This document shows positions 43,698 through 51,869 of a stretch of DNA of 64,000 nucleotides, piece by piece (positions within the stretch are counted from its first letter, which is position 1; every line of letters starts with the position of its first letter). Under the pieces are notes generated by a model, which was not told where the DNA came from, did not search any database, and worked only from the letters and a program-made list of their open reading frames with translations. Made by a program: the position numbers and the translations under genes. Source of the stretch: Halorubrum ruber (GTDB lineage: Archaea > Halobacteriota > Halobacteria > Halobacteriales > Haloferacaceae); NCBI RefSeq assembly GCF_018228765.1, contig NZ_CP073695.1, positions 2,170,001-2,234,000 on the forward strand, in the 5' to 3' direction.

Positions 43698-44585
43698 ATG
43701 GCCAGACGAAGCCTGCTGTTCTCGCCCGGCGACAGCCCCGATCTCATGCGGAAGGCGCCCGGCGCCGGCGCCGACGTGATCTGCTTCGACCTCGAAGACG
43801 CCGTCGCCCCCGGCCGGAAGGACGAGGCGAGGGCGGCCGTCGGCGAGGTCCTCGCGGACCCCTCGTTCGACCCCGACGCGGAGGTCTGCGTGCGGCTGAC
43901 CGCCGAGGCGCCCGCGTCCGACCTCGACGGCGTGCTGGGGGGAGGTAGCGAGGACGGGACCGGTGACGGAACCGGCGACGGGACCGACGACGTCCGCCTC
44001 GACGCCGTGATGCTCCCGAAGGTCGAGGCCGCGGATCGGGTCGAACGCGTCGCCGACCTCTGCGTCGAGCGCGGGCGCGACCTCGCGGTCTTCGCGCTCG
44101 TCGAGACCGCGGCGGGAGTGCTCTCTGCGCAGTCGATCGCGGCCGCGGACGCGACCGACGCGCTCGTGTTCGGCGCGGAGGACCTCGCGGCCGACGTGGG
44201 CGCGACCCGGACCGAGGAGGGGACGGAGGTGCTGTACGCCCGCGAACACGTCGTCCTCGCGGCGAGCGCGGCCGACGTCGACGCGATCGACACGGTGTAC
44301 ACGGACTTCTCCGACGAGGCGGGGCTCCGCGAGGACGCGGCGTTCGCGCGGCGGCTCGGCTACGACGGGAAGCTCGCGATCCACCCGGCGCAGGTGGCGC
44401 CGATCACCGAGGCGTTCACGCCGGATCCCGAGGACGTCGAGTGGGCCGAGGCCGTCCTCGACGCGCGCGACGAGGCGGAACGGGAGGGCCGAGCCGTCTT
44501 CCAGGTCGACGGCGAGATGATCGACGCCCCGTTGATCGCGCAGGCGGAGCGGATCCTCGACCGGGCGCCCGACGGCGACCGCTGA
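43698..44585 (+). CDS. HpcH/HpaI aldolase / CitE-like CoA-ester lyase
   Basis: 295 residues. CitE/malyl-CoA lyase family: [36 protein letters not shown], then LMLPKVE-type [37 protein letters not shown] and [17 protein letters not shown]. In haloarchaea such enzymes serve the methylaspartate cycle or act as malyl-CoA lyase/thioesterase. It stands directly before glutamate dehydrogenase, which also feeds that cycle; the link is suggestive only. A short GDGTGDGT-type insert near residue 85 is low in complexity. Confidence 0.82.
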   Translation: MARRSLLFSPGDSPDLMRKAPGAGADVICFDLEDAVAPGRKDEARAAVGEVLADPSFDPDAEVCVRLTAEAPASDLDGVLGGGSEDGTGDGTGDGTDDVRLDAVMLPKVEAADRVERVADLCVERGRDLAVFALVETAAGVLSAQSIAAADATDALVFGAEDLAADVGATRTEEGTEVLYAREHVVLAASAADVDAIDTVYTDFSDEAGLREDAAFARRLGYDGKLAIHPAQVAPITEAFTPDPEDVEWAEAVLDARDEAEREGRAVFQVDGEMIDAPLIAQAERILDRAPDGDR

Positions 44586-44591
44586 GGCCGG

Positions 44592-44655
44592 GTCGCCCGT
44601 CCGCGCTGCCTTCGAGTCGCCCGTCCGCGCTATCTTCGAGTCGCCCGTCCGCGCT
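44592..44655. repeat. Three-copy 24-bp tandem repeat
   Basis: GTCGCCCGTCCGCGCT begins at 44592, 44616 and 44640, with 8-nt variable joints, immediately after the CitE-like stop. Function not evident. Confidence 0.7.
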
Positions 44656-44740
44656 TCCGGGGTGGCTGTGTGCGGTGTCGACACACACAATTTCCGTACC
44701 GGTCGTCACAGTTAACCTCCGGCCGCCGGCACGTGATGGT

Positions 44741-45994
44741 ATGTCTTCTGAGGCGAACCCGTTCGAGAGTCTGCGAGAGCAGGTGGACGACGCCGCGGCG
44801 GTCGTCGACGCCGACCCAGGCGTCATCGAGCGCCTGCAGAACCCGGAACGGGTGTTAGAGACGAACCTGACGTTCGAGCGCGACGACGGCACTCTGGAGA
44901 CCGTCCGCGCGTACCGCTCGCAGTTCAACGGCGACCGGGGGCCGTACAAGGGCGGGATCCGCTATCACCCGGGCGTCACCCGCGACGAGGTGAAGGCGCT
45001 GTCCGGCTGGATGGCGTACAAGTGCGCCGTCGTCGACGTCCCCTACGGCGGCGGAAAAGGGGGAATTGCGATCGACCCGGCCGACTACTCGGAGGCCGAA
45101 TTAGAGCGGATGACGCGCGCGTTCGCGACCGAACTCCGCCCGCTGATCGGCGAGGACCGCGACATCCCCGCGCCGGACGTCAACACCGGCCAGCGGGAGA
45201 TGAACTGGATCAAAGACACCTACGAGACCCTCGAAAACACCACCGCGCCCGGCGTCATCACGGGGAAGGCGCTCGACTCCGGCGGCAGCGAGGGCCGTGT
45301 CGAGGCGACCGGCCGCTCCGTGGCGCTGTCGGCCCGCGAGGCGTTCGACTGGCTCGACCGCGACCTCGCGGGCGCGACGGTCGCCGTTCAGGGGTACGGC
45401 AACGCCGGCTCCGTGGCCGCCGCGCTGCTCGACGACCTCGGCGCGAGCGTGGTCGCGGTCTCCGACTCTTCTGGAGGAATCCACGACCCCGACGGGTTCG
45501 ACCCGCGCGAGGTGAAGGCGCACAAGGCCGAGACCGGCTCGGTGACGGGCTACGCCGGCACCGAAGCGCTCACGAACGACGAGCTGCTCACGCTCGACGT
45601 CGACTGCCTCGTCCCGGCCGCGCTGGAGAACGCGGTCGACGAAGAGCTCGCGGCGGACGTCGACGCGAAGCTGGTCGTCGAGGCGGCCAACGGGCCGCTC
45701 ACGCCCGGCGCCGACGACGTGCTCGCCGAGCGCGACGTCCACGTCGTTCCCGACATCCTCGCGAACGCGGGCGGTGTCACCGTCTCCTACTTCGAGTGGG
45801 TCCAGAACCGACAGCGGTTCAGCTGGACCGAGGAGCGCGTCAACGAGGAGCTGGAACGCGTGATCACGGACGCGTTCGACACGCTCGTCGACACCTACGA
45901 GTCGAACGACGTCCACAACCTCCGCACCGCGGCGTACGTCGTCGGCATCGGCCGGATCGTGGACGCGTACGATCAGGCCGGTAGCTGGCCGTAG
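44741..45994 (+). CDS. gdhA: Glutamate dehydrogenase
   Basis: 417 residues. Glu/Leu/Phe/Val dehydrogenase family: substrate-binding [12 protein letters not shown], catalytic-lysine region [19 protein letters not shown], the Asp of [19 protein letters not shown], and the coenzyme-binding [13 protein letters not shown]. Interconverts glutamate and 2-oxoglutarate. GTTAACC about 27 nt upstream supports a leaderless ATG at 44741. NAD or NADP use cannot be read with certainty. Confidence 0.93.
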   Translation: MSSEANPFESLREQVDDAAAVVDADPGVIERLQNPERVLETNLTFERDDGTLETVRAYRSQFNGDRGPYKGGIRYHPGVTRDEVKALSGWMAYKCAVVDVPYGGGKGGIAIDPADYSEAELERMTRAFATELRPLIGEDRDIPAPDVNTGQREMNWIKDTYETLENTTAPGVITGKALDSGGSEGRVEATGRSVALSAREAFDWLDRDLAGATVAVQGYGNAGSVAAALLDDLGASVVAVSDSSGGIHDPDGFDPREVKAHKAETGSVTGYAGTEALTNDELLTLDVDCLVPAALENAVDEELAADVDAKLVVEAANGPLTPGADDVLAERDVHVVPDILANAGGVTVSYFEWVQNRQRFSWTEERVNEELERVITDAFDTLVDTYESNDVHNLRTAAYVVGIGRIVDAYDQAGSWP

Positions 45995-46029
45995 CGGGCA
46001 GATTCGACCGCTTCAGAAACAGCTTCGAC

Positions 46030-46745
46030 TCACTCCAGCCGCGCGTCCCGGATCTCGACGTGCCCGCGGTCGCCCTCCCACACCGCGTCGTACGTGAGGT
46101 CGATGCGACGGTCCATGTGGGGGCCGTCGACGACGTACGTCTCGAACTCCCCCCCTCGCCGAGCGGGTGGACGCCGTACTCCTCGCGGAGTTCGAGCAGC
46201 TCGTCGAGCGCGTCCGCGTCGAACCGCCGCCCGAGCCACGACTCGTCGAGGCCGTACGCCGCCACCTGGACGATCCGGATCTCGAAGCCGGCGTCGAACA
46301 TTTGCTCCGCGAGTTCGACCGGGTCTTCCTGCCACAGCGGCGCGAACAGATCGATCCCGAGACGGTCGCACATCGCCTGAATCCGGTTCGTCTGGAACTC
46401 GCTCTCGACGGCGCCGGCCGTGACACCCGCGAGGTCGACGTCGTCCGCGGCGGCGAGCTCGCGGAGCGCGGCCTCCATCGGCTCCAGTTCGGCGTCGCCC
46501 TGCGCGCCCGCGTCGTCGACGTCGTCCGCGCCGAAGTCGTCGGGCGACACCTCCACGAGGTCGATCCCGACGCTCTCGGCCGCGAGCGCGGCGAGCTCCG
46601 TCGCCGGCGTGTGGTACATGTACGAGTCGCCGGCGGGGTGGACGGTCAGGAGTCGGGAGACGTCGAGGCCCTCCTCCAACGCGCGGTACAGCGCCCACGA
46701 GGAGTCCTTGCCGCCCGAAAAGAGGCTCAGCCAGTCGTCGGTCAT
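46030..46745 (-). CDS. dph6: Diphthine-ammonia ligase (frameshifted)
   Basis: Last step of diphthamide synthesis on elongation factor 2. PP-loop ATPase motif LFSGGKDSSWALYRALEEG at the N-terminus; LLTVHPAGDSYMYHTPA, EFQTNRIQAMCDRLGIDLFAPLWQEDP and the C-terminal GGEFETYVVDGPHM are all typical of Dph6/MJ0570. The run of seven Gs read on the minus strand (46149-46155) is one base short; with eight the frame continues GEGGGEFETYVV to the stop at 46030, about 238 residues. Confidence 0.85.
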
Positions 46746-46926
46746 TGGCGAGGGAACGCCCGGCCCACGTAAATCGTCGACGGTCCCGGTTGACGACCGT
46801 CGACTGTCGGCTGTCGGACGCGTCGATCTGTCGATCGAACAGTAATATCCCCGCGAGTTATCCGGAAATCCAGTATTATTAATGAAAAATGATAAACTAT
46901 TAGCGACGGTGCGTCGGAGTTCGCGT

Positions 46927-48168
46927 ATGGAAGACCGATCGAAGTCGACGTTCGAGACGCTCGCCGTCACCGAGGGCGAAGAGCCGTTCGAGAACGGGAG
47001 CGAGGCGGGCGACGTCGTCTCGCCGATTCACCTCTCGTCGACGTTCGCCCTGCCGGGCCTCGACACCGAGATGAGACTGGATGACGTCGACCCGGCCGCC
47101 GGCGAGTTCGTCTACGGCCGGCTGTCGAATCCCACCCGACACGCGCTGGAGACCCGAATCGCCGCGCTCGAAGGCGGCGCTCACGGGGCCGCGTTCGCCT
47201 CGGGCACCGCGGCGATATTCACGACGCTGCTCGCTCGGCTGACCCCCGGCGACCACGTCGTCGCCTTCGAGGACCTGTACGCCGGCACCCGTCGGATGCT
47301 CGACGACGTGTTCCGGTCGCGCCTCGGTGTCGACGTCACGTACGTCGACGCGACGGACACAGCGAACGTGGCGGCCGCGCTCCGCGAGGAGACCGCCGTC
47401 GTCTGGATGGAGTCGCCGACGAACCCCAAGCTCGCGCTGTGTGACATCGCCGGTATCGCCGACCTGGTCGCGGACCGAGACGTGCTGTTCGGCGTGGACA
47501 ACACGTTCGCGAGCCCGTACTTCCAGCGCCCGCTCGAACTGGGCGCCGACGTCGTCGCGCACAGCACGACGAAATACCTCAACGGTCACTCCGACGCCAT
47601 CGCCGGCGCGGTCGTCACCGACGACGACGCGCTGGCCGAGGAGATTCGGTTCCTCCAGCAAGTCGGCGTGGGCGCTGTCAGCGGACCGTTCGACAGCTAC
47701 CTCGTGTTACGCGGCACCAAGACGCTCGCCGCGCGGATGGAGAGACACGAGGCGAACGCGACGGCCGTCGCCGAGTTCCTCGACGGACGGGTGGAGGTGA
47801 GCGACGTGTACTACCCGGGGCTGTCGAGTCATCCCGACCACGAGCTCGCCCGCGAGCAGATGTCCGGGTTCGGCGGGATCCTCTCGTTCGAACTCGACGG
47901 GACGATAGACGACGCGAAGCGGTTCGTCGAGGCGCTGACTGAGTTCACGCTCGCGGTCTCCGTCGGCGGCGTCGAGAGCCTGATCGAGCTGCCGGCCGCG
48001 ATGACTCACGAACCGCTCTCGCCCGCGGAGCGGGAAGTGCTCGGGATCTCGGACACGTTGCTCCGCGTGTCGGTCGGCATCGAAGGGGTAGACGACCTGA
48101 TCGCGGATTTAAAAGGCGGGTTCGACGCGATGAATCGTCGCACGACGACGCCGTCGGCCGACCGCTGA
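46927..48168 (+). CDS. Cystathionine gamma-synthase / gamma-lyase type PLP enzyme
   Basis: 413 residues. Trans-sulfuration enzyme family: PIHLSSTFALPG, YGRLSNPTRHALETRIAALEGG, ASGTAAI, the cofactor-aspartate region FGVDNTFASPYFQRPLELGADVVAHSTTKYLNGHSD with the PLP lysine in TTKY, and the C-terminal SVGGVESLIELPAAMTH. It joins or splits cystathionine in methionine/cysteine metabolism; synthase and lyase cannot be separated by eye. ATG at 46927 is preferred; an ATG at 46882 would sit inside the AT-rich promoter stretch. Confidence 0.87.
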   Translation: MEDRSKSTFETLAVTEGEEPFENGSEAGDVVSPIHLSSTFALPGLDTEMRLDDVDPAAGEFVYGRLSNPTRHALETRIAALEGGAHGAAFASGTAAIFTTLLARLTPGDHVVAFEDLYAGTRRMLDDVFRSRLGVDVTYVDATDTANVAAALREETAVVWMESPTNPKLALCDIAGIADLVADRDVLFGVDNTFASPYFQRPLELGADVVAHSTTKYLNGHSDAIAGAVVTDDDALAEEIRFLQQVGVGAVSGPFDSYLVLRGTKTLAARMERHEANATAVAEFLDGRVEVSDVYYPGLSSHPDHELAREQMSGFGGILSFELDGTIDDAKRFVEALTEFTLAVSVGGVESLIELPAAMTHEPLSPAEREVLGISDTLLRVSVGIEGVDDLIADLKGGFDAMNRRTTTPSADR

Positions 48169-48356
48169 CGCCGCGGCGAGCGCGCTGCTTCAGCGTAATT
48201 CAAGGTGGAGCCCCCGACCTCAAGGAGCGACCGAAGGGAGCGAGTAGGCCGGGGAGGGAACCGACATGATACCGTCATTACCACGTTCTACACGTGGCTA
48301 CCTCTCCTCCAAAAACAGTATTATTATAAAAACTTAGCGTAACGTCTGAATTACGG

Positions 48357-49631
48357 ATGGAGGTACGTCGCACGGTCCCCGTCAAACTCGACGTGGCCGA
48401 CAGCGACGCCGCCCTCCTCCACGAAACCATCTCCGAGTTCCTGTGGGCCGCCAACTACGTCGTTGACCACGCGTGGCAAGGCGAATACAAGACCACGAGC
48501 AAAGCTGAACTCCAACGCGAAACCTACGACGACGTGCGGGCCGAGACGCGACTCCAAGCGAATCTCGTCCAGAACGCTCGCAACAAGGCCGCCGACGCCG
48601 TCCAGAGCGTCGTCGCTCGGTGGAAGCAAGGTGACTACGCGGGGAAGCCGAACTTCTCCGCACCGACGCTCGTCTACGACAAGCGATGTGCGACGTTCAA
48701 CGACGACCACGCGACGCTCTCGACCGTCGAAGGACGCATCACCGCAGAGTACGTCCTCCCCGACGAGAACCGCGAGACGCCCCACTCGGAGTATCTGTTC
48801 AACGACGACTACGAAGTGACAGGCGCGGAACTCCACTACCGCGACGGCGAGTTCTACCTTCACGTCCGCACAAAGGCGGACGCGGAGTTCGAGACTGCCG
48901 ACGACGGCAACGACGGGCACAACACAGTCCTCGGCGTTGACCTCGGCATCGAAAACGTCGCCGTCACCTCCACGGGCACGTTCTGGAACGGGGCAGAGTT
49001 GAACCACTGGCACCGCGAGTTCGAGAAGCGGCGCGGGTCGCTCCAACAGCACGGGACGCGGGCCGCTCACGAAACCATCCAATCGGTCGGACGTACTGAG
49101 ACAGGCCGCTACGACCACTTTTTACACACAGTCTCGAAAGAACTCGTCGCGGAAGCCGTCGAATACGACTGTGACGTGATCGCGTTCGAGAACCTGACCG
49201 GCATTCGTGAGCGGATGCCGAACGCCAAGAAGTTCCACGCGTGGGCGTTCCAACGTGTGTTCGAGTACGTCGAGTACAAAGCCGAGATAGTCGGCATCTC
49301 CGTCGAGCAGGTGAGCCCTGCCTACACCTCCCAGCGATGTTCGAAGTGCGGGACGACACTCCGAGAGAACCGCGAGACGCAAGCACGGTTCTGTTGCCAG
49401 AAATGCGGTTACGAAGTGAACGCCGACTACAACGCGGCGAAGAATATCGGTCTGAAGTATCTCCGCTCGGCGCAAACGTCGTCGAGCGGAGGCGCACCCG
49501 TAAACGTGCGCTTGAATCGCGGGACGTTGAATGTGAACGGCGATTACGAGCCTGCCAGCGATGGCCAGAACGGGAGTCCACGCGAAAGCCCTACCCTCAA
49601 CGAAGCGAACGGCAGCGCCGTGAGCGAGTAG
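48357..49631 (+). CDS. tnpB: RNA-guided TnpB nuclease (OrfB, IS1341 family)
   Basis: 424 residues. RuvC-type active site intact: Asp195 in [13 protein letters not shown], Glu279 in [12 protein letters not shown] and Asp357 in [12 protein letters not shown]. The zinc finger is C328-x2-C331 ... C347-x2-C350. The N-terminal [28 protein letters not shown] is the family start. TnpB cuts DNA guided by the omega RNA made from its own 3' end. TTATTATAAAAAC about 25-35 nt upstream is a TATA-like promoter and the ATG is leaderless. The C-terminal 50 residues overlap the predicted RNA. Confidence 0.93.
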   Translation: MEVRRTVPVKLDVADSDAALLHETISEFLWAANYVVDHAWQGEYKTTSKAELQRETYDDVRAETRLQANLVQNARNKAADAVQSVVARWKQGDYAGKPNFSAPTLVYDKRCATFNDDHATLSTVEGRITAEYVLPDENRETPHSEYLFNDDYEVTGAELHYRDGEFYLHVRTKADAEFETADDGNDGHNTVLGVDLGIENVAVTSTGTFWNGAELNHWHREFEKRRGSLQQHGTRAAHETIQSVGRTETGRYDHFLHTVSKELVAEAVEYDCDVIAFENLTGIRERMPNAKKFHAWAFQRVFEYVEYKAEIVGISVEQVSPAYTSQRCSKCGTTLRENRETQARFCCQKCGYEVNADYNAAKNIGLKYLRSAQTSSSGGAPVNVRLNRGTLNVNGDYEPASDGQNGSPRESPTLNEANGSAVSE

Positions 49632-49641
49632 GGTAGGGTAG
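49480..49641 (+). ncRNA. Predicted omega RNA (sotRNA-like) of TnpB
   Basis: The end of tnpB and the few bases after it can fold: CTACCCT with AGGGTAG encloses CGGCAGCGCCG. Sense-overlapping transcripts at this position are known from haloarchaeal IS1341-type elements and act as TnpB guides. The guide would begin right after the right end, about 49642, inside the 3' end of the next gene. Boundaries are estimated. Confidence 0.5.
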
Positions 49642-49642
49642 T

Positions 49643-50212
49643 TTACTCCGAGATGAACTCGTTGTCGCGCCAGTTGACGCCGCCGTCGCCCTCGCCGGCG
49701 CCCTGCGGGCTCTCGACGACCTCGATGCTGGCGGGGCGGGGCTCGCCCTCGACGATCCGCGTCGCCTCGAGCTCGCCGTCCTCCTCGGTGATCGCGGTCA
49801 GCGTCCCCTTCTCGGAGAGCGTCGCGATCTTGCGGAGCACCCGGAACATGGGGTACTGGAGCGCGGAGTTCTGGAGGACGGTCTCGCGGTCGCCCTTGAA
49901 GCAGGCGAACTCGACGAGCTCGGAGGGGATCTCCTCCTCCTCGTCGTCCATCCACTGCGGGCCGCCGGCGCGCGGCGGCTCCTCCTCCCAGACTCGGGTC
50001 TCCGTGACCGACGCCTTCAGCTGCGCCGTGGGCGTGTACTTGCTGATCGACTCGTCGTCGGACAGGGCCTTGATGATGAGTGTGTTGTTTCGACGCGTGA
50101 TGTCGATGTCGTCGATCTCCTCCGGCAGATCGGGGTCTTCGTCGAAGTACGTCTCTACGTCTTCGAGGGGCAGTTCGAGCGTCGAATGAAGTCGGAACAC
50201 GCGGCCTGTCAT
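49643..50212 (-). CDS. Conserved haloarchaeal protein (DUF7110-like)
   Basis: 189 residues, acidic, no membrane segment. MTGRVFRLHSTLELPLEDVETYFDEDPDLPEEIDDIDITRRNNTLIIKALSDDESISKYTPTAQLKASVTETRV is strongly patterned and I recall it from a haloarchaeal family, DUF7110. Function unknown. Its last codons abut the right end of the TnpB element, which apparently inserted at or just past the gene's end without breaking it. A TTTATATGG box lies about 85 nt upstream at 50296-50304, implying a leader or another promoter. Confidence 0.62.
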   Translation of the reverse strand: MTGRVFRLHSTLELPLEDVETYFDEDPDLPEEIDDIDITRRNNTLIIKALSDDESISKYTPTAQLKASVTETRVWEEEPPRAGGPQWMDDEEEEIPSELVEFACFKGDRETVLQNSALQYPMFRVLRKIATLSEKGTLTAITEEDGELEATRIVEGEPRPASIEVVESPQGAGEGDGGVNWRDNEFISE

Positions 50213-50392
50213 TGTTTGTGGAATGCGGTGGGGTCGAACCGGTGGTCACGGCGGCGGCGGCAACGGCCGCACCTACCACCGTATAGGCACCGTAGGTTTA
50301 TATGGACTGCCCTTCGAGATGTGAAGATCGGCGCGACGCGCTCGCCCGGCGTCTCACGCTTCGAGGCGGGGATCCGGCACCGGAGCCGGGCG

Positions 50393-50737
50393 TCACTCCG
50401 CGCCCAGCTCGGCGGCGAGTTCGCCGCGCTCGTCGAGTTCGGCGAGCACGTCGCTGCCGCCGACGAACTCCCCGTCGACGAACGTCTGCGGGATCGTCTC
50501 CCAGTCGCTGTGCGACTCGAGCGCCTCGCGGTACTGCGGGAGCGCGGGCAGCACGTCGACCGTCTCGAACTCCTCGACGTGCTGCGAGATGAGCTCGACG
50601 GCGCGCTTCGAGTAGCCGCACTGGGGCATCAGGCGATTCCCCTTCATGAACAGCACCACGTCGTTGTCGGCGATGGTGTTCTCGACGCGCGCTTCGATCT
50701 CCTCGGGGTCGGCGTCCGTTTCGGGGCTGAACGTCAT
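50393..50737 (-). CDS. Monothiol glutaredoxin-like protein
   Basis: 114 residues. VENTIADNDVVLFMKGNRLMPQCGYSKRAVELI contains the single-cysteine CGYS active site (variant of CGFS), followed by the glutaredoxin pattern DWETIPQTFVDGEFVGGSDVLAEL with the cis-Pro TIPQ. CGFS glutaredoxins carry iron-sulfur clusters. Haloarchaea use gamma-glutamylcysteine, so the thiol partner may differ. ATG at 50737. Confidence 0.86.
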   Translation of the reverse strand: MTFSPETDADPEEIEARVENTIADNDVVLFMKGNRLMPQCGYSKRAVELISQHVEEFETVDVLPALPQYREALESHSDWETIPQTFVDGEFVGGSDVLAELDERGELAAELGAE

Positions 50738-50811
50738 GCGGACGCGTACGCGACGGCGAGGCAAATGGGTTCCGCACGGGACGAGCGGTGATCGTGAGGT
50801 GAGCGGGCGCC

Positions 50812-50962
50812 TGATTATTTATAAACCACCGACGGTGTGGGAGCACTTCGGTCGCCAAGGCCGTTTTAATACGAATTAGGCGCCATGGAACCTCCACCCG
50901 CTCGTTTATAAATAACCGATCCCGGATCGACGACGGACGCCTCCAAAGCCCCAGTCGCGAGG
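50812..50962 (-). repeat. Copy E tail (irregular)
   Basis: One clear unit (about 50895-50962) with GTTTATAAATAACC and CCTCCAAAGCCCCAG; a more diverged stretch with ATTTATAAACC at about 50815. No exact 57-bp period here. A TTTTAATACGAATTAGG stretch at about 50863-50880 is unusually AT-rich. Confidence 0.55.
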
Positions 50963-51180
50963 CGGGCGCACGCTCGCTGCGCGCTTCAGTCGCTCGCGTT
51001 GCTCGCTCCTTCCAGTGCTTACTTCGCCTGCGCCCGCCTCGCGACTGCCCCTTTGAGTCCCGCCCGCACAGCAACCGCGCCTCACGCCTCCCCAGCCTCG
51101 TCGGCCTCCCTACGGTCGGCCGACTCCCTCGCGCGTGCGGTTCGCGGCCCTGCGGGCCGCTCACCGGCGCACGCCGTTGT
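50940..51180 (-). repeat. Structured repeat copy E, folded core
   Basis: The 19-bp closing helix pairs 50952-50970 with 51029-51047 without mismatch; its outer part reads CAGTC with GACTG, where A and B read CAGCC with GGCTG, both strands changed. The blocks GAGGCTGGGGAGGCGTGAGG and GGGACTCAAAGGGGCAG are intact. The 5' hairpin is GGCGTGCG with CGCACGC, altered on both sides. A TATTTATAAATAGG motif lies beyond the 5' end at 51202-51215. The copy fills the gap between gfcR and the glutaredoxin gene. Confidence 0.8.
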
Positions 51181-51236
51181 GCGGAGTCGTCCGGCAGGTC
51201 TGTATTTATAAATAGGCGACCGCACTTGTTGCGGTC

Positions 51237-51869
51237 CTACTCGTCGCGGTCGACGCGGACGACGTCGACGAGCGAGTAGACGGGGACGCCGTCGATCTCG
51301 TCGTACCCCATCTTGTCGACGAGGACGACGCACGCGACGGGCTCGCCGCCCTGCTCGCGGATCGCGTCGATCGACTCCCGCATCGTCGTCCCCGAGGTGA
51401 TGATGTCGTCGACGACGTAGCAGTCGCGGTTCCGGATCGCGGCGAAGTTCCGCGAGAAGCCGCCGCCGTGCTCGTCGATGTCCCCCTCCTCCCACTGGTG
51501 TTTCGCGGGCGCGTACGTGCCGAGGTCGGTGTCGAGCCGGTCCGCGACCGCGGTCGCGAGCGGCGCGCCGGCCTTCTCGATGCCGACCGTCAGGTCGACC
51601 TCCTCGCCCTGCTTGGCGAGCAGGTCCGCCATCGCGCTGGCCGCGTAGCCGAGGCGAGTCGAGTCGCGCCCGAGCGCCGACCAGTCGACGTGGATGTCGG
51701 CGGAGGCGGTCGCGTCCGCGGCCTCCGGGCTCTCCGCCCCGCCGCCGCGCTCGACCAACCAGCTCGCCGTCTCCCGGGAGACGTTCAGCTCGTCTGCGAT
51801 TTCGCCCTTCGAGAGCCCCCGCTCCGCGAGCTCGGCCGCGCTGTCGATGAGGTCGTCAACGTTCTTCAT
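51237..51869 (-). CDS. gfcR: Sugar-catabolism regulator GfcR (orotate phosphoribosyltransferase-like)
   Basis: 210 residues. An N-terminal HTH (ELAERGLSKGEIADELNVSRETASWLVER, residues 12-40) is followed by a phosphoribosyltransferase domain with VDDIITSGTTMRESI, the PRPP motif. In Haloferax, GfcR activates the semi-phosphorylative Entner-Doudoroff genes. Its ATG at 51869 overlaps the end of gdh, the pathway's first enzyme; a TATTAAAA box within gdh gives it its own leaderless promoter. Both facts support the assignment over a plain PyrE. Confidence 0.88.
   Translation of the reverse strand: MKNVDDLIDSAAELAERGLSKGEIADELNVSRETASWLVERGGGAESPEAADATASADIHVDWSALGRDSTRLGYAASAMADLLAKQGEEVDLTVGIEKAGAPLATAVADRLDTDLGTYAPAKHQWEEGDIDEHGGGFSRNFAAIRNRDCYVVDDIITSGTTMRESIDAIREQGGEPVACVVLVDKMGYDEIDGVPVYSLVDVVRVDRDE

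Larger units (their letters stand above)
48281..49641 (+). mobile_element. Solo TnpB element (IS200/IS605 / IS1341-like), no TnpA
   Basis: Contains only the tnpB gene. A perfect hairpin CCACGT-TCTAC-ACGTGG at 48281-48297 lies just before the promoter and may mark the left end; the right end overlaps the tnpB 3' end, where CTACCCT (49591-49597) can pair with AGGGTAG (49630-49636 or 49635-49641). The next gene's stop is two bases later. No transposase tnpA is present, so it cannot move alone. The exact left boundary is uncertain. Confidence 0.6.
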
